From positions 62,001 through 126,000 of the forward strand of contig MEDY01000001.1 of the NCBI GenBank assembly GCA_001724265.1: a stretch of DNA of 64,000 nucleotides, in the 5' to 3' direction. This stretch comes from Rhizaria sp. SCN 62-66 (lineage: Eukaryota > Rhizaria, unplaced). Positions within the stretch are counted from its first letter, which is position 1, and each line of letters starts with the position of its first letter. The position numbers were made by a program, and so were the translations under genes. Of this stretch, positions 40,722 to 53,678 are shown in pieces. The notes beneath the pieces are model-generated. The model made no database searches, had not been told where the DNA came from, and saw only the letters and a program-made list of their open reading frames with translations.

Positions 40722-40773
<52 letters not shown>

Positions 40774-43700
40774 GCGCGCGCCGGTCTGCCGCGACGTCGG
40801 GCGTGCTTACCGCCGCGCGCGCGCCGCCGCCCGGCTCGGCCATGGCGTCCCCTGTGCTCTCGGCCGCGGGCAGCGCGCCCAGCGACCGCGCCGGGCAGAA
40901 CAACACCAGCGGGCTCAGCAGCAGCATCACGTCGGCCATCGTGTCCCCGCTCGCGGTCGCGCACAGTCACCCCACCGCGGCGTACGCGGCGGCCGCCTTC
41001 GCCGCCACTGGCCTGCGCACTGCTCCCCAGGCCGCCGCTGCGCTGGTGCGCACCGCGGAGCTGCTGCTCGACGCCATCGCCGCCGCGCACGCCGCGCCCG
41101 AAGCCGGCGCGCTCGCCCCCGCGCGCGCCGCGCTCGCCCGCGCCCGCGGCTCCGGCGCTGCGGCCGCGCACGAGCTCGACCGCGCCTTCGCGCTGCTCGC
41201 CGGCGGGTGCCCGCGCTTCCTCCTGCGCGGCGTGCGCGCGACAGTTGGCGCAGTGCCCACCGCGCCCGGCGCCCCCGCCGACGGCGCCGCGATCGTCCCG
41301 GCGCCCGCGCCCGCCGCGCTCGTGCTCGACTACCTCGCTGCCAGCGGACTCGTCGCCGGCGCCGCGGCGTTCACCGCCGCCACCGCCGCCGCCGCAGCCG
41401 CGCCACACCCGAACCTGACGTGGCCGTCCGCGCTGCAGCGCCCCGCCAGCGCGCTGGGCTCCGCGGCGCCAGGTGCTCAGAACGCGCTCCATGCCGCGCT
41501 GCTGCTGGTGCTGCCCGCGCCGGCGCGCGCCGCGCTCACGGCCGCCGCGTTGGCGACGGGCCCGTCTTTCGCGACTGCGCCCGCGGCCGACGCGGCCGAC
41601 GCGCTGCTGGGCTGCTGCTTCGCGCTCAGCCGCGCCGTCGCCGCGGGCGCTTTGACCGCGTCGTCGTCCTCTGGCGCGACGGCTGGGCCCGTGCTGTCCC
41701 CCGCGGCGGCCGCGGCGCTGGCGGTCGCGATCGCGCGCGAGCTCGCTCCCGCGCCGTCGCTGTCGGGCACGTCCTCGGCGTCGGCCAGCAGCAGCTTCGG
41801 CGCCGTGCAGCCGTACTACTACTATGCCAGCTCTTCCTCCGCGCGCGGCTCGCCCCGCGGCATCTCGCCCGGTCTCGCGTACGTCCCTCCGCGCAGCCAG
41901 AGCCGCGGACTGCCCTCCGCCGCCGCCATGGCCGCGCTCGAGGCTGGCGCCGCGGGCCACGAGGCCGCGCGCGCGTTTGCGTCGCCGTGGCTGCGCGCCG
42001 CCACTGCCGTCGCGCCGCCGCAGCCCTCGCCGTCGCCCCCGCTGGCGCAGCAGCAACAGCAGCAGCAGTCTGGCAACACGCTCACCGCGCCCGCGCTCTC
42101 CGGACTCGCAGCCAGCGCCCAGCAACAGCAGCAACAGCAGCAACAGCAGCAGCAGTGGCCCACCAATGTGTCCCCGTCGCCGAACCTGCCCTCCGGCCCG
42201 GCGTCCGCCGCGCTGCTGCCGCTGTTCTCACCACTGTCTCCGGCCGCGCTGGGCTTGCTGCCCAACACGGCCTACCCGGACTCGGCCACCGGCGGCGCCG
42301 CGCGCGGCAGCGTCTTCGCCACGGGCACCGGCGCCGGCGCGGGCGGCCGCTCTAGCTTTATGACCGGCACCTACCAGTCCTCGCCGTACCCTGCGTCCTC
42401 CGCGCCCGGCGCGGCCGCCGCGAACGCCGCTATCCCGCGCTCGCAGGTCAACGGGCCGTACGTGCCGCGCGAGAGCGAGGACGGAGACGACTTCTTCACC
42501 ATGTTCGCCTCCGCGGCCGCTGCCGCCGCGTCTGACGCCGCCGCGCTGTCCTCCGCGTCCGCCGTGGCATCGGCCGCCGCGTCCGCCGCCGTCGCGCAGT
42601 ACTTCCCTACGGCGTCCGCGTGGGCCGGCTGGGCCGCGGCGGTGCTGCCCGCGGTTGCGCTCGCGGCGGGCTGGTCGCGCGACGACCGCGAGCTCTTAGC
42701 CGTTGCCGCGGGCCCCATCATTGTCGCCTCCGCTGCCGCCGTCGCGAGCGCGGGCTCCGCGGCGCACGGCGGCGTGCTTGCACCCGCGCCATCGCCCGGC
42801 ACGGGCCCCGCGCTGCCGCACTACAGCCACTTCCAGGCCGCGCACGCGCAGCATGCCGCGGGGTCCGCCGCCGCGCGCCGCGCCGGCGGCGGCGTGCTCG
42901 GCTTCGGCGCCGTCGACACCAGCAAGCTGGGCGCGGCGGCGGGCGCCGGGGCGGGCTTCGCGCCGCCGTCGCCGACGAGCTTGGCGACCGTGGCGACCGT
43001 GGGCGGAATCGCCAGCAGTTTCACAGTTGGCCGCCGGCTCGTGCTGTCGTCGCGCCGCTCGTCCTTCACCAACGGCACCGAATCCGCTGCGCCGGCGCCC
43101 GTTGCAGCGCCCTTTACTGCGGTCGCTGGTGCGGCTCCCATGAACACAACGCAGGCGCTCAGCGCAGCTGCTGTGGCAGCCTCTGCAAGCGCAGCCGCAG
43201 CCGCAGCGCGCGCCCAGGCACCGTCGCTGCCCTCCGTGGTCTCGGCGCTGCTGCTGCTCGATTCCTACACCTCGGGCCACGCCGTGGCGTCCGCGCGCGT
43301 GGGCGGACTAGCTGCGCCGCGCTTCACCTCGAGCTCTCCCTTAGCGCGCCTCGGCCAGCCCTCGGGCCACGCGCAGGCGCACAGGCATGCGCACGCTCAC
43401 CTGCACGCACAGGGGCCCGGTGCGGCGCCGCGCGCCTTCCAGGCCGACGTGCTGCCGTTTGCACTGCGCTCCGCAGCCGCTTCGGCCGTCGCGCGCGCCG
43501 CTGGTGGGCCTGCGGTCGACACGGACTGGTCCAGCGAGTACTCCGCCGGCAACAACTTTGGCACGCTTTACAGCAACAACAACAACAACAGCTACGGTGG
43601 TTATAATACTGCTAGCAACGGGCCGCCCGCACTGGGTACCACGCGCGTCGTCGTGGCCGCGCTGCCGCCGCGTGCGCCCGCGGCGCCGCTGCCGCCGCTG

Positions 43701-46700
43701 CTGCGCGTGCTGCTCGCGTCGGCGTCACTGCCCACGCTGCACGCCTTCGTCGCGCTCGAGATGTTCTTTAACGCCCCGCCCGTGTCGGCCGCCGCCGTGC
43801 TCTCACCGCGCCTCTCCGCGCTGCTCGCGCCGCGCCGCGCGCGCGTGGCGGCCCTCGAGGCGCGGACCGCCGCCGCCAGCACGGCCAAGCGCGCAGTCGT
43901 CGCAGCCTCCGCGGCCTCTGCGCTCGCGCTCGCCCGCGCGGGCGTCGACCCACGTATCCGCGCCGGCCGCGCCGCAATGCAGGCGTTCTACGCCCAGACC
44001 GCGCCGCTGACCGACGCCGACGCGCGCGCTCTGCTGTCCTCGCTCGTGCCCGGCCGCCGCGCCATCGTGCCGCCGGCGGCGGCTGCAGCTGTGGTGCGCA
44101 CTGAGACGGACCCTGTGGGTGCGCTTGCTGCTCTCTATACCACCGCGATCACTGCCGCGGCTTCCCGCGTCTCCGCCGTCGCCGCCGCCGTGACTGCGGC
44201 TAACGCGAGCGTCGGCGCACGCGGCGTCGAGTCGTCGCCTCCCGCGGGGCCTGGCCAGGCGCCGTGGCCGACGCCGCGCCGCAAGCTCGCAGGGTCTCTC
44301 GCGCCGCCCGGCTCACTGCTCTCGACCGCGTCCACCAGCAACGTGCCACCGCTCACGCTCTCGCAGGAGCCGTCGTTCACCGGCGCTGAGTCTGTTTCGC
44401 CCGCCCCGTCGCTGACGGCGCAGGCGCAGGCACACGCGCTCCCGGCGACCCCGCATGGCCCCGCCACACCGCGCTCTGCCGCGCCGCTGCAGCGCCAGGC
44501 CGCCGCGCCCACAGCCGCGACGCCCACAGCCGCGACGCCCACCAAGCAGCCCGCTGCAGCCGCGCCGCCGAGTGCGATGACGCCCGGCTCGCCGTCGCGG
44601 CCCGCGCCCGCGCGCCCTGCACCGGCGCTCTTGGCCAACGGCGCGTGCTTCGTGCCCGCCCCCACGCTGCAGTTCGCAACCCCCCGGTCCGCTGCTGCCG
44701 CTGCGGCGTCGAACAGCGCGTCCAATACCGCTGCGACCGACTCCACTAGTAGTGAGGAGCCCCGCGGCTCCGGGCTGGGCGCCGCGCTGGCCCACGCCGC
44801 TGCCGCGGCAGCTGCGGCTGCGCTGGACGTGGACACGGACGCCTCGGTGGGCGCGATGACCCCCAGCCGCTCCCACGCTACGGGCACCGCTCTGTCCGCC
44901 GCAGACGCCGCGGTGCAACTCGCTCTGTCGACCGCCGCGCCCACGACCGCGGCCGCCGCGCTGGCGCTGCTGACGGACTCGTGGCATGGCGTGCTAGGCC
45001 GCGACGCCACGCCCGCGCTGCCCCCGACCGCGGCCGCCGTCGTCGCCGCCGCTGAGGCCCTCATGGACACCTATTTCCCGTATGCGGACCTCGCGCGCGC
45101 TGGTGGCCCCACGGCAGCGGAGGCCGCGCTTTCTGCGTTCGCGTCCTGGGACTCTGCTGCGCTGGGCGGAGGCATGTTCTACCCGGACGCTCTCTCGCCC
45201 ACTGCGCTCTCGTCCGAGGCGTCTTTCGCCAACGGCGCCGGCGCCCCGCTGTCGTTCGGCCGCGGCAAGGTCCCCGCGTCGGGCACAGCCGCTGCTGCGG
45301 CGGCGTCCGGCGAAGTACTCTCGCTCAATGCTGCGGCGGCGCGGCTGCAGCTCTCGGCCGAGGCGGCTATCCTCGCCGACGGTGAGCTCGCCTTGCTCGC
45401 CGCCGCGAACGTCGCGCACGGCCCGCTGACGCCCGCCGCCGCCGCCGCAGTCGCCGCGGCCGCGGACAAGCTGGCTGACGCGCTCACGGCGCTTGGCTGC
45501 GCGGTCGCGGGTCCCGGTTTCGCTGCCGCGGCCGTGCTGTCCGCCTCGCCCACCGGATCCCCGCAGACGGGACCGGCCGCTGCGAGCTCTACGCGGGGCG
45601 GCGGCTCGCCCGCCGTGGCGTCGGCCGTACTGTCGCCGGGCCAACTGTCGCCCGCGCTGAGCGGGCTGCAGGGCCGTGTGCCACCGTCGCCGCCGATGGC
45701 GCCGCTGCCGCCCTCGGCCTCGGCCGCGGCTGCGACAGTGCAGGCCGCTACGGTCAAGCTGCAGGACGTCGTCGCGCTCCAGTGGCCGCCGCCCGCGCTC
45801 GCTGCGCTGGCCGCCGCCACGGCATCCTCGGCCTCGGGCGCCGCGTCTGGTGCGGCCGCTGTTGCGTCGCCCGCCTCGCTTGCGTCGCCTAGCTCTGCGG
45901 CGACCGGCAGCAGCACCGGCAACGACGACAGCGCTGCTGGCGGCTCTCCCGCAACGCGCTCTCGCTCCGGCGCCGTCGCCCCGCCGCCGCCCTCCGCGGC
46001 CGCGCTCGCCGCCGGCGCCGCGAGCAGTGCGGACACCGGCATCGACCAGGCCGCCGTCGCGGCCGCGGTGACGTCGGCGACGATGGCCGCCGCGCCGTCG
46101 ACGTCGTCGTCGCTGCCGGGCACCGTCACGTGCATGCTGTTCCACCCCTGGGACCCCGTGCTCGCGGCCGCCGACGACACGGGCGCCCTCGCGTTGTACG
46201 ACATCACGGGTGTGCTCGCGCAGCTCGCCACGGCCGGCGCGGACGCTGCTGCGGGCGCCGGTAGCTCCGCTGGTGAGGACAGCGAGAGCGGTGGCACAAG
46301 CTCCGATGAAGACAACGCCTCCGCGCTTGCCTCCGCCACTGCCGCGGCCAACGCTGCGGGCGTGGAGTTCCCCGCGCCGGCTGCTGTTGCACGCCTGCTG
46401 CGCCGCAAGCGTCGCGCTCGCGCAGGCGCCGCCGCGGCCGCCGCGCGCGACCTGGACCCTTCCAGTCTTGTCGCTAGCGCGAGCGCTAGCGCGAGCGTGG
46501 GCAGCACGGGCAACGAACGCGACCGCCGTGCGCGCCGCCGCGCCCGCCGCGCCGCAGAGGCCGGCAACGACTTCGCCTCGTACGAGCCTTCGCTGTTCGC
46601 AGATGACGCGTCTGCGTACACAGTGGCGGCCGCGGGCGCTCTCTCTCTTGAGGCCGCCGCGCGCGCGCCCGGCTCGTCGTCGTCTTCGTCGCTGGCCTCG

Positions 46701-49700
46701 GCCGCGGCGGCATCGGCCGCGATGCTGGCGGCCACGGCCACCGGCGGGCTGGGCTCCGTCGCCGCGTCCGTCGCGGCTGAGATCGAGGCCATGGGCTACT
46801 ACCCGGGCGCGGGCACGCTGTTCTCCCCGCCCGGTCATTTGGCAGCCGCAGCCGGCGCGGCGGCAATGTGCGACCCCGCGACCGCCGCGATCGCCGACGC
46901 GGCCGCGAGCATGGGCTCGGCGCCCGCGCTCTCGGCCTCCGTCGCGGCCTCTGTCGCCGCCGTCATGGGCGCAACGGTCGGCGGCGCGCTCCCTACCGGC
47001 TCCGGCATGGCGGGCGCCAACGGCGGCGACGGTGACAGCGCCGCCGCCAGCGCGCGCCGCCGCCGCCGCAACCTGGGCCACCTGTCTCTCGCGCCCTACT
47101 GCATGGGCGTCTTCACCAACGCGCCCCGCGTGGGCTCCGCCGCGGCCGCCGTCGTTCCCAGTGTCGTGGGCGGCGCCGGCGGCGAGCCGGGCTCCCCGTT
47201 ATCCCCGCCATCCTACGCGCCTGCGCCCACGATGGCGCCCGGCACGACCTCGGTGGGCGGCGGCGCAGGCGCGGGCGGCGCAGGCGGCGGCAGCGTCGGC
47301 GCTGCGACCGCTGTCACGGCGATGCTCTGGCTCGGCCCCGGCTCTGGCGCCACCGGCAGCAGCGGCGGCTTCTCGCTGTTCGGCAACTCCACCTCACGCT
47401 CGCTGCTCACCACCGGCGCCGCGGACGGCGTCGTGCGCGTGTGGGACGTTGCGCCCATGCTCACCGCCGCGGCTGCCGGCGCGGATGCCGCTGCTGCGGC
47501 CGCGGCGCGCGGCGCGGGCAGCTCCAATGCGCGCGGTACCCGCAGCGGCGGGAGCACCGGCGGAAACAGCAATCGCGCGCGCGTGCGGCCTTCGCTCTTC
47601 GCGGGCGGGCGCGCGGGCGCGAGCGCGGGCGGCGACGCCGCGGCCGGCGCTGGCGAGTCCGCCGGCACTGGCAGCGGCCCGATGCTGGTGACTGCGTTCC
47701 GTGCGATCGGCCCCCGCGTCGCGGTCAACGCGTTCGCCGCGGCCGAGATGAGCGTGACGCTGCCCGGCATGGCTGCCACGGCCGCACGCCACAACCGGCT
47801 GCACTACCACAACACACGTCGCCGCCGCGACGCGCGCGCGCAGGCCGCGCACCTTGCCCCCGCGGCCGGGGCTGCGAAGTCTTACGGCGCGGGCGCGGGC
47901 GCGCATCAGCAGCGCGCGCTGAGCTTCCAGCCCGAGTCTGGCGAGTGGGCGCTGACGCCCTCGCCGTCGCAGCCCATCGCGACCGCGCACTGGGCCACAC
48001 GCGGCGGCGCCAAGCGCCCCGGCGGCCGTGGCCACCCCGAGGACGCCGCCGCGCGCAACGGGCACTTCGGCGGCGCGATTGACGAGGAGGAAGAGGGCGA
48101 CGACGAGGAGGACCGACACCACCACAGGCACCATCTGCGGCACGGCGGGGCGGGCTCCCGCCTTGGCACTGAGGGCGACCGCGAGTTTGTGGGCTCCGAC
48201 GCCGACTCCGCGGATGTGATGAACCGCAGAGGCACCTACACGAGCAGCAGCGACGGCATCATCGTCGCCAACGTGCTGCCTTCCCCGATCTCGCCCGCGC
48301 TCGCCGGCGCATCTGGCAGCGCAGCTGACTCCGCCAACGATGGCGCGCAGCTGTCTTCCGGTGACGGCTCCGCCGCCGCCGCCGCCGCCGCCGCCGGTGC
48401 CGCCGTGGGCGCGATGACTGACGCGCGCATGCGGCCCAGCGAGCTCGCCGCGGCGCAACGCTTCCCGTCCTCGTCCGCCTTCGCGGCGGCCTCTGGCGCT
48501 GGCGCGGGCCCCGGCCGCCGCGCGCTGTCGAGCGCGGCGCTCGTCGCCGCCGCCGCGGCCGCGGGCGGCGTGTCGGGCGTCGCCCCGCGCTGGCAGGAGA
48601 CGCCCGCGGGCGGACTCGTGCGGCTGTCACTGGACGACCCTCGCGTGCGCCTGTCGGTGCCCGCGTCGGCGACGGCCGCGCTCGACGCCACGGCGGCCTG
48701 CTCGCACGCGCCCGACGCGCCCGGCGCGGGGAGCCTGCCGCCGCCCTCGCTGCCGCGGCTGTCGGCGCGCCCGCACTACCTCTACCCGCAGGCGACGTCG
48801 CTCTCATACCAGGCCTACACAGGCCGGCTCTTCGCTTCCGACGGCTCCTCCGCCGTCGCGCTCTGGGACCTCTCGACCGAGGCGTGCGTGGCGCAGGCCG
48901 ATGTCGCCTCGTCTGTCTACACCTCCGACTCGGAGCCCGTGAGCGCATGGGGCAGCGGCGTCGCGCTAGGCCCCGACATGCGGCCCATCTACTCCGTCGG
49001 CTCACATCTCGACCGCATGTCCGCGCAGCGCTCCGCGGGGCCCGCCGGCGTGGCTCTGGGCTCGGGCTGCTACTCGGCGTTCGCGCCCTACGCGTCCCCG
49101 GCCGCGGTCGGCGGCGCGTGCTGCTACACGTCCGCGGGCATCGCGCCCGTGTGCGCGGGCACCGGTGCGCTGTCATCGCTCGCGCGTTCCGTCCCGCTCG
49201 CGCAGCCGGCCTTCGCGCCGGCGGGCCACCCGGTCTACGGCTACCAAGTCACCGCGCTGGCGGGCTTCTCCACGGGCGACATGGCCGTCGCGGGCGGCTC
49301 CGACGGCTCGCTCGCGCTGCTCGACCTGCGTCTGCCGCGCTCAGAGGGCGGCGCCGTCGTCGCCGTCGCCACCCACAACCACGTCGCATACGTGCAGCAG
49401 CTTGAGGGCCGCTTCCTCGCCGCCGCCGCGTCGGCCGCCGCCGCCTCGGGTCGCACCGCCGCGCGCGCTGCGGCCGCCGTTGAGGGCAAGAACACGAAGT
49501 TGCCGCGTCACCAGGTGCAGCAGATGACGCAGAAGCACCAGCTCGATGCCGCAGCGGCGCGCATGCTGTCGGGCCAGCTAGCCTCTTCCGGCGCCGCCGA
49601 CCCTGCGCTGCGCGCCGCCTTCCTCGGCCTCGGCTCCGGCTCTGGCTCGAGTTCGAGTTACGGCATGCCGGACTCGGTGCACGGGCTTTCGCTCGCTGCG

Positions 49701-52700
49701 CCCATCGTGAGCCTCACCGTGCAGGAGCCCGCACAGGCGCCTTGCGCGACGTCTATGGGCGCGGGTGACGCTGCGGCCGCCGCTGCTGCTGCTGCTGCCG
49801 CGGCGGGCGGCATCGGCGGCGACCGCATCGTGTCCGTCGACGCCGCAGGCACCGTGGTCGTAGCGGACCCCCGCGTGCTGTTCTACCACACGGCCGCGCC
49901 GCACGCTGGCCAGACCGCGCCGTCCGCCGGCGCGCCGCTGTGGGGCAGCGCGCCCGCGCCGCAGCCCGCCGCCACGGCGGCGGGCGCCGCCGCGGGCGCG
50001 CTGGCGCGTTACGTGCACACCGGCGCGGGCGGGCTCGACGCGGGCGCGCTGGCCGTCGGGTCCTACGTGCCCTCGGCGACTGCTGAACGCCGCGCGCGCC
50101 GCGGCTACGGACGCGGCGCCGAGCTGCGTGCGCGCGCGCGCGGCGACCCGCTCGCGAGTGACGGCGGCGACGCTTCTGCGTGCGAGTCCGACTCAACGTA
50201 CGCGGTGGTCAACGCGAGCGCGGTGACGGCCGACGGCACGGCGGACGGCGGCAGTGTCAGCGGGAGCGGTCCGCTCAACACGTCGCTCATGGGCGGCGAC
50301 ACCACGTTTGATACGAGCATTGCGCACTCCACAGCAGGAGCTTCGGCTTCTGCAACCGCGGGCAACGCTACCGGTAGCGGCTCCTCCACATCTCCTGTTG
50401 CAACTACTGCTGCGTCTGGCACTGCTGCTAACCCTCAGGCGGATGTTGCTGCCACTGGCGCTGTTGGTGGGTCGAACATGGGCGCGTCAACGCCCGGCGG
50501 TGACACCTTCGACAGCGCCGCTTCCGACGCAGAGGCCGACGCCGGCTCAGCGGGCCCGCGCGCGGTGGCTTGCCCCGACACGCTGTACGCCCAGGCCGCG
50601 GCGCGCTCGATGGGCGTCACCGTCGACGGCGGCTACGCGGCGGCGCTGCTGCAGCGCGACACGATCGCCGCCGCTACGGCTGCCGCGGCCGCCGAGACGG
50701 AGAGTAAGGAGGACGCGGTCGTGTGCGAGCGCATGGTTGTGCCGGCGTCGTTGGTGAACCGCATCTTCAGCGTCTACGGCAGCGACCACCACCGCGCCAC
50801 CGCGCGCGCACACGCCGGCACCGGCTCCGCGCCCGCCGCCCGCGGCTCCACAAGCCAGCAACAACAGCAACAGCAGCAACAGCAGTTGCCGCCCGAGCTC
50901 GCTGCGGCGTCCGCCGCGCTGGCCCGTGTGCGCCGTCTGCAGGCGCACTGCTCCGGCGGCGGCGCTGGTTTCAGCGCGGTCTCCTGCTCGCCCGGCTTCG
51001 CGGCTCCTAATATGGCACTGTCTTCCTCCTGCGGCACCGCGAGGTCTGGCTCTGGCCCAGCGGTTACCGCCGCCTCTGCCCGCGACTCGTCTTCCGGAAG
51101 GTCCCCGTCTGCGATCCTGATGTTGGCGCTTCTGTGGCGCGTCTTCTACACACAGCACGCGACGTCGCTAACCACCACCACGGCCGTCACGAAGTCCAAG
51201 CCGGTGTACTTCGCGCACGCCGCCGGCGCCGAAGCCTCGGTCGCCGCTTCCGCGCTCTCACAGCCGGACTCCGCGGCGGCCGCGGCGGAGCGCTTTGCCA
51301 GTCTGCCCCGCGCGCGCGACGGCTCGTTCACCGCCGGCGCCGGCACGGGCCCGATGTCCTACGGCCCGGGCTCGTACGCACAGCCGCAGTCCTATGCGCC
51401 GCAGTCATACGCGCCTCAGTCGTACGCGGCGCCGTTCCCGGGCCCGCAGTCGCCGCAGTCCTTCTTCCCGCCGTCTCACGCGGTGCCCGGCTCCGTGGTC
51501 GACCCCGTGCCCTCCGCCGCGGTGCCCATCGGCGCCTCCGCCACTGCGGGCGCCGCGGGCGGCTCAGCGCTGCCCAACAGCTCCAGTGGCGGCGGAATCG
51601 GTCACCCGCTTCACCACTCGCACAGCCACAACAATTCGATGAGCATGGGCAACAACAACAGCGCCGGCGCGAGCGCGGCCCCCGTTGGCGGTTTCTCCAG
51701 CGTCTCGCGCGACTCGGGCAGCCACAGTGGGATGCCGTTCGCCACGGCCGCGTCGCCCGCGTTCGCACACTGGCCCGGCGCGGCGTCTCCGGCCCCCATG
51801 GGCGGCGCGTTCCCGGGCAGCATGTCGCAGCGCAACGGCCCCGCGCCCGGCAGCGCGAGCGGCGGCGCGCAGTGGTCCGCGCTGGCGCTGCCGCCGCATC
51901 AGCAGCAGTTCCAACAACAGTACCAGCAGTACCAGCAGGGCACCACCGCGTCGCAGGCGCCGAGCCAGTACCACGGCCACGCGGCGCAGTCCGCGTCGTC
52001 CTTCACGCCTACGGGCGCGGGCTCCGCGGGCGCGCTGATGGGCGCCAGCACCGCGCCCGGCGACGGCGCGTTCTACCATGGCGCTCCGCCGTTTATGTCG
52101 GCCACAGCGATGACGGCGTCGGACGCCGCGCCCGTGGTGGGCTTCTGCCGCGTCCGCACGCGCACGCGCATGGTGCTGCCGCGCCCGCGCGTCGTCGTGG
52201 CCGTCTCGGCGACGAAGCCGCTGCTGTACGTCGGCCACGCGCTGCACACGCACACGCTCACCACGGTTGCCAGCACAATCGAGCCCGTTGTGCTGACCGC
52301 GGCCAACGCTAACGCCGCTGCGCCCGCCGCCAACGCCGCCACTGCCGCACAGGGTAAGCTCGCCAGCGCCAAGAGCAAGACCAAGACGTTCGTGCAGGCG
52401 CTCTTCGGTCTGCGCAGCTCGTCTTCGGCCTCGGACGCGCAGAACGCCGCCGCCGCGCAGGCCGCCGCGGCCGCCATCTCCGCCGCGCTGGCCGCGCTGC
52501 CGCCCGCGGTGGTGCTGGGCGAATTACTCCCGCTGCTGCCCGCGCCCGCGCTCTCCCGCGTGACGCTGCGGCTGATCGCGTGCGCGTCAACGCGCGCGCT
52601 CGCCGCCACGGCCGCGATAGCGCCGCCGCCCGCCGCCGCGCTGCCCGCGGGCGCGTCCCCGGCCGCCGCTTCGGCCGCCTTTGCCGCCGTGGGCGCGCAA

Positions 52701-53678
52701 GCGGCGACGGTGACGCTGGCCGATGTGCTGTCGGGCGTGACGGCCGTGGCGCCGCTCAGCGCGCTGCCATGGTGGGTCGCACAGCTCTCGCCCTACTTCG
52801 CGCAGCCCTCCGCCGCGTCCGCCGCGGCCGGTGGCGCGGGCGCCGGCGCGGTCGTGCTGCCGACGCTGACGGTGATGGACTTCGCGGGTCACACGCTCAC
52901 GCCGCACGCTGCTGCGGACGCGGAGGCCGCGTCAACGGACATCGCCGCCGCCGCTGCGGGCGCAGCGCCCTCGGCCTCGGCGTCTTCCGCCGCCGCCGCC
53001 GCCGCAGCTGCCTCACAACGCACGGGGCTTGTCGGCGCGACTACCGCGTCCTCTGGACTCCTGCGCGTGCCTGCGCCGCATATGGCCGCCGCGGCGCCCG
53101 CGAACCAGCAGCCCGGCGCCCCCGGAGCCTCGGGCTCCGGCGCCGGCGTTGGCGCTGGTGCTGGGTCCGGCTCGTCCAGCTCTGCCTCGGCCACTGCCGC
53201 CGTGTCCGCGTCGGCGCTGGTGGCCGCGCTGGACGGCGTGCAGAGCCAGTGGCGCGCGGTCTACGAGGCCGTGCTCGCGCTCGCTACCACGCGCGCGCGC
53301 GAGGGCCACTCCGCCTCGTCCCCCGCCTCGGCCTCGGCGTTCGGCGGCGCAGGCCAGCCGGCGGCGACTGACAGCGGTTGCACGAGTGGTGGCGGCGGGT
53401 GCTGCGGCGGGTCGGCGTGCGAGGACTGCGCGTTTCTGGAGCTGCTCGCGCGCATCGGCCTCCCGCCGCTGCCGTGGGCGAGCCCGTCCCCGGCCAGCGC
53501 TGAGCTGACGCCCTGGTGCCCGCCGTGGGCAGCCGCGCACGACCGCGTGACTGTGAGCGGCGTGACTGCGCTCGCGGTGCACCCGCACGCGAATATCGTC
53601 GCCACGGCCGTGACGAATGTCGCCGCGACCGGGCAGACGCAGGCCGGGCACATCGTGCTCTCGCTCCAGCTCACGTGA
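30162..53678 (+). CDS. RPTOR: Giant Raptor (TORC1 subunit): caspase-like, HEAT and WD40 parts spread over 7838 residues
   Basis: One frame of 7838 codons without introns; Raptor/Kog1 is usually 1300-1600 residues. Raptor is the TORC1 scaffold that recruits substrates and Rag GTPases at lysosomes or vacuoles. The conserved caspase-like RNC domain (about 415-795) has LNFGVDPPEGARP, HGHGVPRPTTKGELWVFNKD (from H572), ESSNAG (616-621) and TMLGHLTWVLTAVADAAAW. HEAT-type helices follow: KALLLLAAFLAKGAWAVDVA and GVLPYVRRLLQAND (about 985-1035), YGGQQFFVSYLES, LIAMSFFVLTMMV (about 1805), APQVRATAVWALGTFI (about 2260), DGSSLVRQEAVIALAGYV (about 2680). WD40-like repeats begin at TVTCMLFHPWDPVLAAADDT (about 5320) and recur to the C-terminus (GAADGVVRVWDVAP, SDGSSAVALWDLST, GSDGSLALLDLR, VTALAVHPHANIVATAV). 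The remaining 5000 or more residues are Ala/Ser/Gly/Pro-rich, with poly-Ser and poly-Gln. The order of conserved blocks in one frame argues for one protein. Position 617 is Ser where Raptors usually have Cys. Confidence 0.93.
40713..40772 (+). repeat. AGC microsatellite encoding 20 consecutive serines in Raptor
   Basis: Twenty Ser codons in a row, nearly all AGC, lie in frame inside the low-complexity region between the HEAT and WD40 parts. The pure triplet run suggests recent slippage and probable length variation between strains. Confidence 0.9.
42048..42155 (+). repeat. Two CAG/CAA tracts encoding poly-Gln in Raptor
   Basis: The first tract (42048-42068) encodes seven Gln and the second (42120-42155) encodes twelve, mixing CAG and CAA. 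They are separated by 17 ordinary residues. Both are in frame within the long insert between the conserved HEAT and WD40 parts. Confidence 0.85.

Noticed and set aside
40632-42143. 503-codon minus-strand frame inside the Raptor gene
   Set aside because: Same reason; Arg/Gly-rich translation of the opposite strand of low-complexity coding DNA.
44994-47081. 695-codon minus-strand frame inside the Raptor gene
   Set aside because: In very GC-rich DNA stop codons are rare on both strands. This frame is Arg/Gly-rich, matches no family, and is a shadow of the Raptor frame.
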